Shown here: piece after piece, positions 1-10,631 of the stretch
How the letters are laid out: each line of letters starts with the position of its first letter
Numbering within the stretch: the stretch's first letter is position 1
Assembly: GCF_029960785.1 (NCBI RefSeq)
Contig: NZ_JASBQE010000027.1
Coordinates: forward strand, 62,001 to 126,000
DNA length: 64,000 nucleotides
Reading direction: 5' to 3'
Origin: Polyangium sp. 15x6
Lineage (GTDB): Bacteria > Myxococcota_A > Polyangia > Polyangiales > Polyangiaceae
Made by a program: the position numbers and the translations under genes
Notes under the pieces: model-generated
Databases searched by the model: none
Told to the model about the DNA's origin: nothing
The model's input: only the letters and a program-made list of their open reading frames with translations

Positions 1-129
1 GACTCGCTCTTTCGCAGGCGCGTCGCGGCGCTCGGCGATCCAGGCGTCATTGCGACGTACGAGGCGCGTCGCTCCGGGGCCATCGCGACGGGCGAGGATC
101 CGCAGAAGGCCGCGGGAGGTGCGAAATGA
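1..129 (+). CDS. C-terminal end of an unidentified protein (partial)
   Basis: Frame 1 is open from the window edge to a TGA at 127-129 and encodes 42 residues beginning DSLFRRRVAALGD and ending GGAK. The stop overlaps the start of the following lipoprotein gene in an ATGA arrangement, which is typical of translationally coupled genes, so the two are probably one operon. The body of the gene lies outside the window and the fragment has no diagnostic motif, so no function is proposed. Confidence 0.6.
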   Translation, partial: DSLFRRRVAALGDPGVIATYEARRSGAIATGEDPQKAAGGAK

Positions 130-1073
130 GCCGATCCATTGCATGTGCCATCGCCGCGCTCGCCCTCGCGCTCGCGGGCTGCGACGCGGCCAAGGAGCCG
201 ATGTCGAAGGCGAGAGAGGCCGAGGCGGCCGGCAAGATCCCGGAGGCCAAGGCGCTGTATGCGGAGGTCTGCAAGGCCGCCGAGAGCTCGCCGTTTTGTC
301 CCGTGGCGAAGCAACGCATCGAGGCCCTCACGGTCCGGGAGGCGACCACGCTGGTCGCCGAGGGGCAATTCGCGAAAGCCAAGGAGCTCTCCGCGACGGT
401 CGCGGATGCGCCGGCCAAACGAGCGTTCGAGGCGCTCTCGAAGACGCGGGCGATGAGCAGCGCGGCCGCGTTCGAGGAGGCGAATGCCTCGGCGGACAAG
501 GCCGCGGCGCGGGCCAAGATGGAGGAGCTCGCCGGGCAAAGCTCGCCGGTCGCGGACAAGGCCAAGGAGTGGCTGACGAAGAATGGCCCGGCGCTCCTGC
601 TCGACGAGGTGAAGGCCGCGTGCAAGCCGGACGGGACGGGCTCCTGCGTCGATCTCGGCAAGAAAATCGCGAAGCTCTTCCCCACGAGCCCCGAGGCCGG
701 CGAGGCGAAGGCGCTCGTCGACGCCGAATACAAACGCGTCCACCCGCTGCTCAAGCAGGCGGAGGCCCTGCTCGTGCAAAGGCTCGAGATCAGCAACTGG
801 AAGAACAAATACGACCTCTGCTTGAAGCAGGCGGAGCCCGCTCCCGGCGGCTACGAGATGCAGGTGTGCAAGACGGAGATCGGCATTCCCGAGGACCGAG
901 GGGATCCCTTCAGCACGAGCTTCCTCGAAGGCGCGTGGAAGAAGAAGCTCACCGAGATCCACGATCCAGGCTGGGTGAAATCGCTCGAGGAGCGGTGGGG
1001 GAAGATCGAAAGCGACGGGATCTACGACCCCGCGAGCTTGCCCAAGCCGGGGGAGCAAGAATCGAAGAAGTAG
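126..1073 (+). CDS. putative lipoprotein, helical, unknown function
   Basis: A 315-residue protein with a short type II signal peptide: basic start, a hydrophobic Ala/Leu run, and lipobox LAGC with the lipidated cysteine at residue 19. It is therefore expected in a membrane facing the periplasm or outer membrane. The rest is rich in Ala, Glu and Lys and looks alpha-helical, with TPR-like spacing in the first half (for example KIPEAKALYAEVCKAAE). Four cysteines in the middle and C-terminal part could form disulfides. The ATG overlaps the stop of the upstream gene by four bases, supporting this start. No named family was recognised. Confidence 0.8.
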   Translation: MSRSIACAIAALALALAGCDAAKEPMSKAREAEAAGKIPEAKALYAEVCKAAESSPFCPVAKQRIEALTVREATTLVAEGQFAKAKELSATVADAPAKRAFEALSKTRAMSSAAAFEEANASADKAAARAKMEELAGQSSPVADKAKEWLTKNGPALLLDEVKAACKPDGTGSCVDLGKKIAKLFPTSPEAGEAKALVDAEYKRVHPLLKQAEALLVQRLEISNWKNKYDLCLKQAEPAPGGYEMQVCKTEIGIPEDRGDPFSTSFLEGAWKKKLTEIHDPGWVKSLEERWGKIESDGIYDPASLPKPGEQESKK

Positions 1074-1277
1074 CGGTGAGCGGGCTGGGCCATGCGGCCG
1101 TGGAGCGGAGGAGGGGCAGGCCCTGATCCGGATCTGGTAACGGAGTCCACGTTTCCGCTTCCGCGCGGCCCTTCATTTTTCGTGATCAACCCGCGCCGGA
1201 CCGGGCATTCTAGAGACGTGGCCCCCGCTCTTGCCCACGTCCCCCCTGCGTTCGCCGCGTCACGCGCGGCCCGAGGG

Positions 1278-1294
1278 CTCCGTTCGAAACGGAG
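1278..1294 (+). promoter_or_regulatory. hairpin overlapping the ribosome binding site of the ECF sigma gene
   Basis: CTCCGTTCGAAACGGAG is a perfect 7-bp stem with a CGA loop. Its right arm contains most of the GGAGGG Shine-Dalgarno (1291-1296), which lies 7 nt before the GTG start at 1304. Folding would hide the ribosome binding site. Alternatively the same palindrome could be a DNA operator. The structure is visible; the regulatory role is inferred. Confidence 0.45.
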
Positions 1295-1303
1295 GGTGCG
1301 CCC

Positions 1304-1939
1304 GTGACCCTCGTCTCCGACCTGGACATCCTCTTCGCGGGCGCCGAGGTCTGCGAGGCGGACGAGCCTCGCGCAGTCGAGGAGGCGTGGGCCAGGGGGG
1401 GCGAGGCCGGCGCGGAGAAGGCGCGGCTCCGGGAGATGGTCGACGCGCATTTCGACGCCGTGTACGTGGCGCTCCGCCGGCTCGGGGTGCCCGCGGCGGA
1501 GCTCGATGATTGCGCGCAGCAGGTGTTCGTCGTGGCCTCGGGCAAGCTCGGGGTGATTCAACCGGGACGCGAGAAGGCGTTTTTGATGGGCACGGCCGTG
1601 CACGTCGCCTCGCACGCCAAGCGCGCGCAGCGAAGGCGGCGCGAGGTCCCCGAGGGGGACGAGGTGGCGGACGCGCGCGCCGACGCCGGGCCTCGGCCGG
1701 ACGAGATCGTGGAGCAAAGGCGCCTGCGGGCCCTGCTCGACGAGGTGCTCGCGGCGATGCCGGAGGATCTCAGGACGGTGCTCGTTTTGTTCGAGCTCGA
1801 AGAGCTCACGATGCAGGAGATCAGCGGGGCGCTCGATCTACCGATGGGCACGGTGGCGTCGAGGCTCCGGCGCGCGCGGGAGCTCTTTGCGAGGCTCTCG
1901 GCGCGGGCCATGGGAACACAAGGAAGGGGGCGGCCGTGA
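1304..1939 (+). CDS. ECF-type RNA polymerase sigma factor
   Basis: A 211-residue sigma-70 family protein of the extracytoplasmic-function class, which redirects RNA polymerase to a small regulon. Region 2 spans roughly residues 45-110 (DAHFDAVYVALRRLG, then DDCAQQVFVVASGK, matching the DxxQxxF pattern of ECF region 2). Region 4 spans roughly 145-200, with MPEDLRTVLVLFELEELTMQEIS followed by the helix-turn-helix MGTVASRLRRARE. The GTG start follows GGAGGG. Its stop overlaps the next start (GTGA), so the following TonB-domain protein is co-translated and sits where an anti-sigma factor would be expected. The family is sure; the signal sensed is unknown. Confidence 0.92.
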   Translation: MTLVSDLDILFAGAEVCEADEPRAVEEAWARGGEAGAEKARLREMVDAHFDAVYVALRRLGVPAAELDDCAQQVFVVASGKLGVIQPGREKAFLMGTAVHVASHAKRAQRRRREVPEGDEVADARADAGPRPDEIVEQRRLRALLDEVLAAMPEDLRTVLVLFELEELTMQEISGALDLPMGTVASRLRRARELFARLSARAMGTQGRGRP

Positions 1940-2958
1940 GCGAGATGCGCAGGCTGCTCGAAGAGAACGGGGATGACGCGGCGACTTCGCTCCTGCGCTC
2001 GGCGCGGCCCGATCGGGCGCCGGCGGCGTCCAGGGCGCGGGCGCTCGCCGCGCTCGGAATCGAGCCGTCACGAGCGGCGAAGCCGCAGGAGATTTCGGCG
2101 CGGGAGATCGTCGCGCCTCGAATGACGACGGCGCAGAGGCCCCAGACGTCCGAACCTCGGCCGGCGCGGACGGCAATGGCCGGCGCGAAGCGATCGGCGC
2201 AGGCGACGCCGCATATGCTCTTCCAGAGCGTCCTCGGGCCCACGGGACGACCGGTCGGTTTTTTCCAGAAAGGCCGGCTCGGCGCCGCGCTCATTGCGGC
2301 GGCGCAGGTGGTGGTGCTCGGAATCGTGCTCGCGCAGCCCATGCAGCGCCCCAGGGTATCGAAGGGGCCCGCGGAAGAGCCGCAGCAATACCCCGAGCTC
2401 CAGCTCGGCGCAGGGATCGCCGCGCCCGCGCCTCGCGCGGAGGCGAAAGGCCACGACGAGGAGCCTGTTCGCGCCGCGACGCCCGTGGCCGCGCCGCGTC
2501 CAGGACCGAATGCCGCGCCGTCGCCGCCGAAGGTGGCCGTGGAAGCAGAACCGCCGGCCTCCGAGGAGCCACGCGTGCCCGAGGCCGCGCCCCCCGCGGT
2601 CGCCATGGTGGAGAGCGTGAGCGCGCCCGAGGTGCCTCCGGCCAAACCCGAGGCGACGGCCGCGATCGTTCAGCCCTTCGAGCAAGGGACCATGTCCCCG
2701 CCGAAGCGCATTGGCGGTCGTGATCCGGTGTACACCCGCGAAGCGCTCGAAACACGCGTGGAGGGCATGGCCCTCTTGCAATGCGAGATCACGGCGGAGG
2801 GCGCGACGAAGGATTGTCGGCTCCTCAAGTCTTTGCCGCACATGGACGGCGAGCTGCTCGCGGCTGCGCGCACGTGGCGATTCTCGCCGGCGACGCAGGA
2901 CGGGCGGCCGATCTCGGTGCGGTACGTCTCGAAGGTCAATCTCGTTCTGCCGAAGTGA
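1936..2958 (+). CDS. membrane-anchored TonB C-terminal domain protein coupled to the ECF sigma factor
   Basis: A 340-residue protein from GTG 1936, which overlaps the sigma stop; an ATG at 1945 is the alternative start. The first ~110 residues are probably cytoplasmic. One transmembrane segment (LGAALIAAAQVVVLGIVLAQ, about residues 115-135) follows, then a long Pro/Ala/Glu-rich periplasmic spacer and a C-terminal TonB domain (about 255-340) ending ISVRYVSKVNLVLPK. TonB domains couple inner-membrane energy to outer-membrane receptors. Because the cytoplasmic part is coupled to a sigma factor, it may also act as an anti-sigma or signal relay; that is inference and no zinc anti-sigma motif is seen. 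The TonB domain resembles that of the next gene, including a CxI...DCRxLK pattern. Confidence 0.8.
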   Translation: MSEMRRLLEENGDDAATSLLRSARPDRAPAASRARALAALGIEPSRAAKPQEISAREIVAPRMTTAQRPQTSEPRPARTAMAGAKRSAQATPHMLFQSVLGPTGRPVGFFQKGRLGAALIAAAQVVVLGIVLAQPMQRPRVSKGPAEEPQQYPELQLGAGIAAPAPRAEAKGHDEEPVRAATPVAAPRPGPNAAPSPPKVAVEAEPPASEEPRVPEAAPPAVAMVESVSAPEVPPAKPEATAAIVQPFEQGTMSPPKRIGGRDPVYTREALETRVEGMALLQCEITAEGATKDCRLLKSLPHMDGELLAAARTWRFSPATQDGRPISVRYVSKVNLVLPK

Positions 2959-3019
2959 ATCGGTCGTGAAATAGGTTTCTCCGGGACGAGACCCCGTTCG
3001 TCCTGGAAAGGAGGCATTC

Positions 3020-3787
3020 GTGTTCGAATCGGCCATGGGCCGGTACGAGGGCGCTCGTCCGCACCTCGGCACCGGAGCGCTTCTCTCCATCGGCGCGCAC
3101 GCGCTGGCAGCGGTCATCGTGTTCGCCATTCCCGCCAAGAAGGCCGCCTCGAACGAGGACGAGCCGGTCGTGGTGTTTCAGGTCCCGCCGAAGCCCGCGG
3201 CCTTGCTGGGCTCGCCGGGCCCGGCAGCTCCCAAACCCCCGCAGGCGGCCCCGCCGAAGACGCCCCGTCCGAAGCGCCCGCAGGCGCCGATCCTGACGAA
3301 CGAGCCGCCGAAGATCGAGCCGACCGAGCCCGAACCGACGAACGATCCGCCCGCGGCCGCGGCGGGGGACGGGGCGACGGCGCCCGACGGAACGGGCAAT
3401 GGAGGCGATCCGAATGGCAAGCCCGACGGCGTGATCGGCGGTGATCCGAACGGCAAGGGCATCGCTCCGCCTCCGCCGGAGCCGCCGCCGACGAACACCA
3501 CGCTGAACTGGACCTCCGAGATGGGCCGCCCGGTCCTCGTCGCGGGCCCCGCCCAGCCTCCCTACCCGAGCGACGCGATGCGCCAGCGGGTCGAAGCGAC
3601 CGTCATCGCGCAATGCGTCATCACCACGGAGGGCCGGCTGCGGGATTGCCGCATCCTCAAGGGGCACCCGTTCCTCGATCCCGCGGTGAACGCGACGCTC
3701 GCGCAGCAGCGCTACAGCCCCGTGACGTACGGCGGCCGGCCCGTCAGCGTTCGTTACATCCTCACGTTCAAATTCAAGCTGCAGTGA
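3020..3787 (+). CDS. energy transducer TonB family protein
   Basis: A 255-residue protein with the canonical TonB layout: a short cytoplasmic tail, one transmembrane helix near residues 18-36 (TGALLSIGAHALAAVIVFAI), a Pro/Lys-rich rigid spacer (about 55-150, with a Gly/Asn-rich stretch) and a C-terminal TonB domain (about 165-255) ending RYILTFKFKLQ. The GTG start at 3020 follows a strong GGAAAGGAGG about 7 nt upstream. It lies 61 bp after a related TonB-domain gene, so the two probably form one unit with the ECF sigma gene. No ExbB/ExbD or TonB-dependent receptor is in the window. Confidence 0.88.
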   Translation: MFESAMGRYEGARPHLGTGALLSIGAHALAAVIVFAIPAKKAASNEDEPVVVFQVPPKPAALLGSPGPAAPKPPQAAPPKTPRPKRPQAPILTNEPPKIEPTEPEPTNDPPAAAAGDGATAPDGTGNGGDPNGKPDGVIGGDPNGKGIAPPPPEPPPTNTTLNWTSEMGRPVLVAGPAQPPYPSDAMRQRVEATVIAQCVITTEGRLRDCRILKGHPFLDPAVNATLAQQRYSPVTYGGRPVSVRYILTFKFKLQ

Positions 3788-3843
3788 CGCACCTTGGATC
3801 GATGGGAGTGATGCACGGTGGATCCACCCTGGATCGCACGTGA

Positions 3844-4980
<1,137 letters not shown>

Positions 4981-5005
4981 CGAACCTCTCGAAGCGAGGA
5001 AACGC

Positions 5006-6043
5006 GTGAACCGCCGCCGCGTCGCCACGGGGTTCGCCCTCGTCACGCTCGTCGCTGCAGCCGGGATCGGCCTGTGGAGACGCGGCGGGGACGAACCCAC
5101 ACGCGCGGTCGAGACGACGGCGGAAACACGCGGCGGCGGCCCGAAGGGCGCGACAAACCGGACCACCTCGGCGCCGTCGGATCGACGCGCCGAGGCGAAC
5201 GTCGATACCCGCGAGAAGAGCCCGTTCAAAGACAAGGCCCGCTCGCTGCGTGGCACGGACGAGGACGGCGCCTTGCGCGTCGGGCCCGACGGATCCCTCC
5301 TCCTCGGGCCGGAGATCCTGCGCCTCTTCGATTACTACTTCACCACCGAGGGCGAGGAGAGCGACGAGACGATCCGCGCGCGGATCCTCGCCGCCATTCG
5401 CGAGCGCGTCGACGGCCCGGCCGCCCTCCAGGCTGCGGCGCTGCTCGATCAGTATCTCGCGTATCGAAAGGACAAGGGCGGGCTCGAGCTGCCGAAGGCC
5501 GAGGAGGCCGATCCGAAGGCGCGGCTCGAAGCGCTGAAAAAGCTCAGGCGCAAGCATTTCGGCGAGGAGACGGCGGACGCGCTCTTCGGCGACGAGGAGC
5601 GCGAGGGCGAGGTCGCCGCGGAGGCGAGCCGGATTCGTCAGGACGAGGCGCTGACGGCCGAGGAGCGGGAGCAAAAGCTCGCCGAGCTCGAAGCGGGCCT
5701 GCCGAAGGGAGCACGCGACGCGCGGGAAGCCGCGACGTTGCCGCTCCGCGCGCGCGCCGAGGTGGACGCGATGCGCGCGGAAGGCGCGACGGACGAGGAC
5801 GTGTACACGAAGCGCGTCGAGACGCTCGGCGTGGAGGCGGCCGACAGGCTGGCCGAGCTCGACGCCGAGCGCGCGGCGTGGAAGGCGCGGATCGAAGCGT
5901 TCCGGAAGGAGCGCGACGCGCTCGCCGCGAAGACCGAGGACGAGGCGGCGTTCAAGGCGGCCGAGCAAGCGCTGCTCGATCGTTCGTTCACGCCGCTCGA
6001 ACAGCGCCGGGTGCGGGCGACGCTCGCCATGTCGAACAAGTGA
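5006..6043 (+). CDS. lipase-specific foldase (steric chaperone, Lif family)
   Basis: A 345-residue membrane-anchored steric chaperone that folds the upstream lipase in the periplasm. An N-terminal transmembrane helix (about residues 8-24) is followed by a short variable Thr/Pro/Gly-rich linker and a long, highly charged helical domain, the usual Lif architecture of two mini-domains joined by an extended helical arm. The segment LRLFDYYFTTEGE (about 103-115) matches the Lif signature RxxFDY...GE, a strong family mark. The gene begins 25 nt after the lipase stop, in one operon. Only the cognate lipase is expected as substrate. Confidence 0.92.
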   Translation: MNRRRVATGFALVTLVAAAGIGLWRRGGDEPTRAVETTAETRGGGPKGATNRTTSAPSDRRAEANVDTREKSPFKDKARSLRGTDEDGALRVGPDGSLLLGPEILRLFDYYFTTEGEESDETIRARILAAIRERVDGPAALQAAALLDQYLAYRKDKGGLELPKAEEADPKARLEALKKLRRKHFGEETADALFGDEEREGEVAAEASRIRQDEALTAEEREQKLAELEAGLPKGARDAREAATLPLRARAEVDAMRAEGATDEDVYTKRVETLGVEAADRLAELDAERAAWKARIEAFRKERDALAAKTEDEAAFKAAEQALLDRSFTPLEQRRVRATLAMSNK

Positions 6044-6091
6044 ACGCCGCGCCTTGCGCGTCGGGTTCCGCGCTGGTACGCGGGGCCTTCG

Positions 6092-6892
6092 ATGCAAGGG
6101 CGTGTGCTCATCGTGGCCGGCTCGGACTCGGGCGGCGGGGCGGGAATCCAGGCGGATCTGAAGGCCGTGACGGCGCTCGACGCGTTCGGGGCGACCGCGA
6201 TCACGGCGCTCACGGCGCAGAACACGCGCGGCGTCTTCGGGGTTTTTCCGGTCCCGCCCGCGTTCCTCGCGCAGCAGATGAGCCTCGTCCTGGAAGACAT
6301 CGGCGCGGACGCGATCAAGACCGGCATGCTCCATTCGGCCGAGGTGATCGACGTCGTCGCTGACGTGCACGAGCGCCTCGCCAAGGACGTGCCGCTCGTC
6401 GTCGATCCGGTGATGGTGGCGAAAGGCGGCGCGCCGCTCCTGCTCCCGGAGGCGCGCGATGCGCTCCTCGGCCGGCTCCTGCCGCGCGCGGCGCTGATCA
6501 CGCCGAACCTGCCGGAGGCGGAGGTTCTTTCAGGTCAAACGATCGACGGCGTCGCGGCGATGCGGCGCGTGGCCGAAGCGCTGCTCGCGCTCGGGCCGAA
6601 GGCGGTGCTCGTGAAGGGCGGGCACCTCGAGGGGCCGAAGGTCACGGACGTGCTCGTCACGGCCGCGGGCGAGCGGATCTTCGAGGACGACCGCATCGAG
6701 ACCACCTCGACGCACGGGACGGGATGCACGCTGGCGTCGGCGATCGCCGCGGGGATCGCGCAGGGGCTCGGGGTGGAGGCGGCCATCGCGCGGGCGCGGC
6801 GATACATCCGGCTCGCGATCGCGCAGGCGCCGGGGCTCGGGCACGGGCACGGGCCCCTGAATCACGCGGTGACGGTCCGGCCGTTCGACTGA
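6092..6892 (+). CDS. thiD: hydroxymethylpyrimidine/phosphomethylpyrimidine kinase
   Basis: A 266-residue cytoplasmic ribokinase-fold enzyme that phosphorylates HMP and HMP-phosphate to HMP-pyrophosphate for thiamine synthesis. The N-terminus carries the ThiD signature GSDSGGGAGIQADLKA (about residues 9-24). The C-terminal anion-hole/catalytic motif is STHGTGCTLASAIAAG, with the general-base Asp position replaced by the usual Cys of ThiD. Length and motifs match standalone ThiD. It follows the foldase gene by about 48 bp, but no other thi gene is nearby, so operon membership is uncertain. It converges tail-to-tail with the fibro-slime gene. Confidence 0.95.
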   Translation: MQGRVLIVAGSDSGGGAGIQADLKAVTALDAFGATAITALTAQNTRGVFGVFPVPPAFLAQQMSLVLEDIGADAIKTGMLHSAEVIDVVADVHERLAKDVPLVVDPVMVAKGGAPLLLPEARDALLGRLLPRAALITPNLPEAEVLSGQTIDGVAAMRRVAEALLALGPKAVLVKGGHLEGPKVTDVLVTAAGERIFEDDRIETTSTHGTGCTLASAIAAGIAQGLGVEAAIARARRYIRLAIAQAPGLGHGHGPLNHAVTVRPFD

Positions 6893-7789
6893 TTATTCGG
6901 GGATCGGCGGCTCCGAGAAGCAGCCGATGGTCGTGTCGATGCGGAAGTTCGATTCGCTCGTGTGCCGCTCGGCGAAGAAGAAATCGAGCGGATAGGTCTT
7001 GCCCTTCTCGATCCCGAGCTCGGCCGCGCGCGCGTCGAGGTCCACCGTCGAGGTCTGCGCGCCGTGCACGCCGCCGAGGTCGATGACCTTCTTGCCGTTG
7101 ATGAACGTGAAGAGGTCGTCGTCGCCCGTGAACGTGAAGACCTCGCCGCCCTCGTAGATGAACTGCGTCCGTAGCTCCAGCGTGAAATGGTAATTGTGGG
7201 TGTTGAACTCGTCGCCGAAGCCCTGGCCGTCAATGGGGAAAAACGCCGAGTTGTTGTACGTGTAGGTCCCGCCGCCCATGGCCATGAGCGGGATCTCGAC
7301 CGGGATCGCGATGTTCACGCCCGCGACGTCGTTGTACCACTGGTCGAAGTTTTCCTTGCCCGTCGTCGTCGGCGTCGTGGGATTGCCTGCGTAGACGGGT
7401 TTTCCGTCCGCGCCCAGCTCGTCCGCGACGATGCCCTTATCGTCGCCGAGGAAATCCTCGAAATCCGGATGCGCGACCTGGAAATCGCGCACGGTGGCCT
7501 TGAGGATGGGATTGCAGCTCGGCCCACCGCCGCCCGCGCCTCCGCCCGCGCCGCCGACGCCCGAGGGAAAGAGCTCGCCGCCTTCCCCGCCCGTGCCGCC
7601 CTGACCCATGCCGCCCGCGCCACCTTGCCCCGAAGCGCCGCTGCCGCTCCCGCTGGCGCCCGACCCTCCGAGGCCGCCCGTGGCGCCGGTGCCGCTCTCC
7701 CCGCACGCGGTCGTCGCGCCGAGGAGGCCCATGATCGAAAGAACGAGCGCATAGCGCCCGCTCCGTCCCGCGTGTCGTGTCTTCGTCAT
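6893..7789 (-). CDS. fibro-slime domain lipoprotein
   Basis: A 298-residue exported protein with a lipoprotein signal peptide (ATTAC, Cys29). A Gly/Ser/Ala-rich linker (about residues 30-90) follows, then a fibro-slime domain (about 95-290). Features of that domain seen here are DFQVAHPDFEDF near its start, a WYNDVAGVNI segment, and the core FTFTGDDDLFTFINGKKVIDLGGVHG, close to the PA14-like calcium-binding/carbohydrate-binding fold. The family was named from Dictyostelium and Fibrobacter matrix proteins and is common in myxobacteria; a matrix or polysaccharide-binding role at the cell surface is likely but unproven. The stop abuts the thiD stop. Confidence 0.85.
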   Translation of the reverse strand: MTKTRHAGRSGRYALVLSIMGLLGATTACGESGTGATGGLGGSGASGSGSGASGQGGAGGMGQGGTGGEGGELFPSGVGGAGGGAGGGGPSCNPILKATVRDFQVAHPDFEDFLGDDKGIVADELGADGKPVYAGNPTTPTTTGKENFDQWYNDVAGVNIAIPVEIPLMAMGGGTYTYNNSAFFPIDGQGFGDEFNTHNYHFTLELRTQFIYEGGEVFTFTGDDDLFTFINGKKVIDLGGVHGAQTSTVDLDARAAELGIEKGKTYPLDFFFAERHTSESNFRIDTTIGCFSEPPIPE

Positions 7790-7849
7790 GGATGGGATGG
7801 TATCCGCGCTGCGCAGGCGCTGTCACGCCGGCGCGCGCGGAGGCCGTGC

Positions 7850-8509
<660 letters not shown>

Positions 8510-8570
8510 GGGCGTATCTTGGTGCGGAAGGCTCCGCGCGGCAAGATACGCCCGTCCGTCAGGGATTCGA

Positions 8571-9881
8571 TCAGCTCGGGTCGGCCACGCGGCCGACGAA
8601 GAGCACGGACTTCGTCGCGATGTCGCGGATGAAGAACATGAAGGGCTTGTCGAACGTGATCGCCGCAGGCTGGGGCGCGCTCGTCTCGCCCACGATGACC
8701 GCGGTCGCCGCCGCGGCCTCGGTCCCCGCCTCGTTCACCGAGACGAACGACTGGTGAATCACGTCCGAGATGACGAGCCCGCCCGTTCCATTGATGCCCG
8801 AGAGATCAGCGCCGTCCGTGAATGCGATGCCCATGCCGAGTTCCTTCAGCGGGTCGACCAGGCTGAACTTCGACTCGAACTTGAACTTCGGCAAACGCGT
8901 GTCGACGCTGTGCTCCGAGAGCCCGCCGACGACCTCGCTCAGCTTGGCCGCGTCGAGGGCGCCCTCGAACGCGTCGAGATCGTCCGGCAGGACGAGCACC
9001 ATCGAGAGCTCGTCGCCGTCGTACGGCAGCTCGACGGCCGCGTAATTCGCGCCCTTGACGTACGGCGCCTCGACGTAGCCTTGCATCATGGGCACCGTGA
9101 CCGTGGCGCCGTCGCTCGTCGTGAACGAGGCGTTCTGCGTGTTCGCCTCCTCGAACGGCGTCCGCCAGGCCGCATTGAAGTACACGGCGTTCGTCAGCAC
9201 GAGCCGCGTGCTCGAATCGATGGAGTCGGGCGAGAGGATGTCCTTGATCTTGCCCTCGGTCTTCTTCTCGACCCAGCCGTTGATCAACGAGAGCGCCTGA
9301 TCCGTATCCTCGACGAAATCGACGATGTTCATGCCGGCGCCGTAGTTCTTGCCGAGCACGTCGAGGAACGCCGTCTCGAAGGGATAATTCACCTGGCCCC
9401 AGACCGCGTTCGCGATGTTGAGCCGGAAGCCCTGGCCGTCCGAGCCCTTCGCGTCCTTGCCGCGGCTCGCGAGCGCGAGATCGAGCGCGTTGTACGCCGG
9501 ATGGAGCTGCGCCTGCGGCAGGGTGAAGTGCAGGGCCTTCGCCATGTCCGTTTCGGTTTGTCCGCGCGCGCCGGCCCAGGTCATCGCGAGGGCGCTGGAG
9601 ATCGAGTGCGGGGAATAGAAGAAATTTCCCGGCTCACTGCGGAGGGACTTGTACATGTCGACCGCGAACGCCGTGTTGCCGTCGACGAGCGTGCCGAGGT
9701 CGGCGCTGGAGACGTTCGGGTTCGTGATCCGCTGCGCGCCGGAGGTCACGACGCACCCGGGGGTGCCCGGGTCGTGGCAATCGCCGGTGTTGTTGGCCCC
9801 CGGCGGCTCGGGCGGCGCGGACGAGCTGCAAGCGAGGGCCGAGAGGGAAAGAAGCAAGGAGAACAGAGGGAGCGTTCGCAT
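8571..9881 (-). CDS. serpin family protease inhibitor, exported
   Basis: A 436-residue serpin with a lipoprotein-like signal peptide (LSALAC, Cys18) and a complete serpin fold. Landmarks are LSPH-type [20 protein letters not shown], then [13 protein letters not shown], and the hinge [13 protein letters not shown] with small residues at P12-P9. Together these indicate an inhibitory serpin that can insert its loop. Counting from the hinge glycine as P15 puts P1 near the Thr-Ser of VGETSAP, predicting a non-basic target specificity. Loop length is two residues longer than in antitrypsin, so P1 is approximate. The ATG at 9881 gives the signal peptide; longer in-frame starts do not. It probably protects the cell surface from proteases, its own or those of prey. 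Confidence 0.93.
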   Translation of the reverse strand: MRTLPLFSLLLSLSALACSSSAPPEPPGANNTGDCHDPGTPGCVVTSGAQRITNPNVSSADLGTLVDGNTAFAVDMYKSLRSEPGNFFYSPHSISSALAMTWAGARGQTETDMAKALHFTLPQAQLHPAYNALDLALASRGKDAKGSDGQGFRLNIANAVWGQVNYPFETAFLDVLGKNYGAGMNIVDFVEDTDQALSLINGWVEKKTEGKIKDILSPDSIDSSTRLVLTNAVYFNAAWRTPFEEANTQNASFTTSDGATVTVPMMQGYVEAPYVKGANYAAVELPYDGDELSMVLVLPDDLDAFEGALDAAKLSEVVGGLSEHSVDTRLPKFKFESKFSLVDPLKELGMGIAFTDGADLSGINGTGGLVISDVIHQSFVSVNEAGTEAAAATAVIVGETSAPQPAAITFDKPFMFFIRDIATKSVLFVGRVADPS

Positions 9882-10631
9882 GCGGGGGCTCCAGAGCAAT
9901 CGGCATGCCGCAGGGCATTTTTCCGCGGTTCCATGGCGCGCGCGCCGAAAGCGCGGCAGCCGTGTCGGAGAACGGCTCAGGGTGGCACGGAGCGGCGATG
10001 GCTCACGCTGCAATGGCGGCGCGCGGGGCGTCGCCGCCGCTTGCGCCGAAGCTCTGCTCGACGGCCCGCATCAAGGACGAGACGGAGACGGAGAGAGGAC
10101 GGCAAGCGCCTCGCTGAGGGACATAGGCACCGCGAGGTGCACGAGCGCCTCGGGATCGGGTCCGTGAGGAGGTTCGTCGGCGGAGGCCTGGGAGATGCCA
10201 ATACGAGCCCCGTTTCCTCGGGACCACGCCACCACGCGCGCCGCGCCACCGTCACGATCGGCGGAAATGATCGGCCCTGAAAAACATACAGCCCCGGGCT
10301 CCCCATGAGCCCCGGGGCCGGATCGCCGAGCGGGAAAAATCGCGATCGACCTCATGGAAGCCCGCCCCGCGCGTCCCGTCAACTCGATTTCGACGAATGC
10401 AATTCTTTTGGCCCATCTCGCGCGCTCGCGTTATCGCCCCGGGCGGAGCGCGCCCGGACGCCTTCGGTCCTTCGCGCAGCGCGGCATGCATTCGTGTGCA
10501 TGTAATGAGTCTCGCCGGCTTCGCGTCGACGCGGCGCCGAGGGTGGTCATTCCGGAGCGCAGCTCCTACCCGACGGAGCACGATACGAGCGTCGCGTGGG
10601 AAGGCCCGTCCCTGGTAAGGTGGGGGCTCCC
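9882..10631. other. 750-bp stretch without a supportable gene
   Basis: All open frames here have shadow-like, Arg/Pro-rich composition and none has a convincing ribosome binding site or recognisable domain. It should contain the leftward serpin promoter and the rightward promoter of the gene at 10632. The only clear element is the terminator-like hairpin near 10300. No tRNA-like cloverleaf was recognised. Confidence 0.6.
10280..10318 (-). terminator. intrinsic terminator-like hairpin, leftward
   Basis: Arms GCCCCGGGCTC (10291-10301) and GAGCCCCGGGGC (10307-10318) pair around a CCCAT loop with one bulged base. On the minus strand the stem is followed by CTGTATGTTTTT, a T-rich tail. The plus-strand side lacks a T-run. 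It would stop leftward transcription before the serpin promoter region, although no leftward gene is recognised to its right. Confidence 0.55.

Noticed and set aside
1510-1935. Upstream extension of the first TonB-domain protein
   Set aside because: It would overlap the whole ECF sigma gene; GTG 1936 coupled to the sigma stop is a better start.
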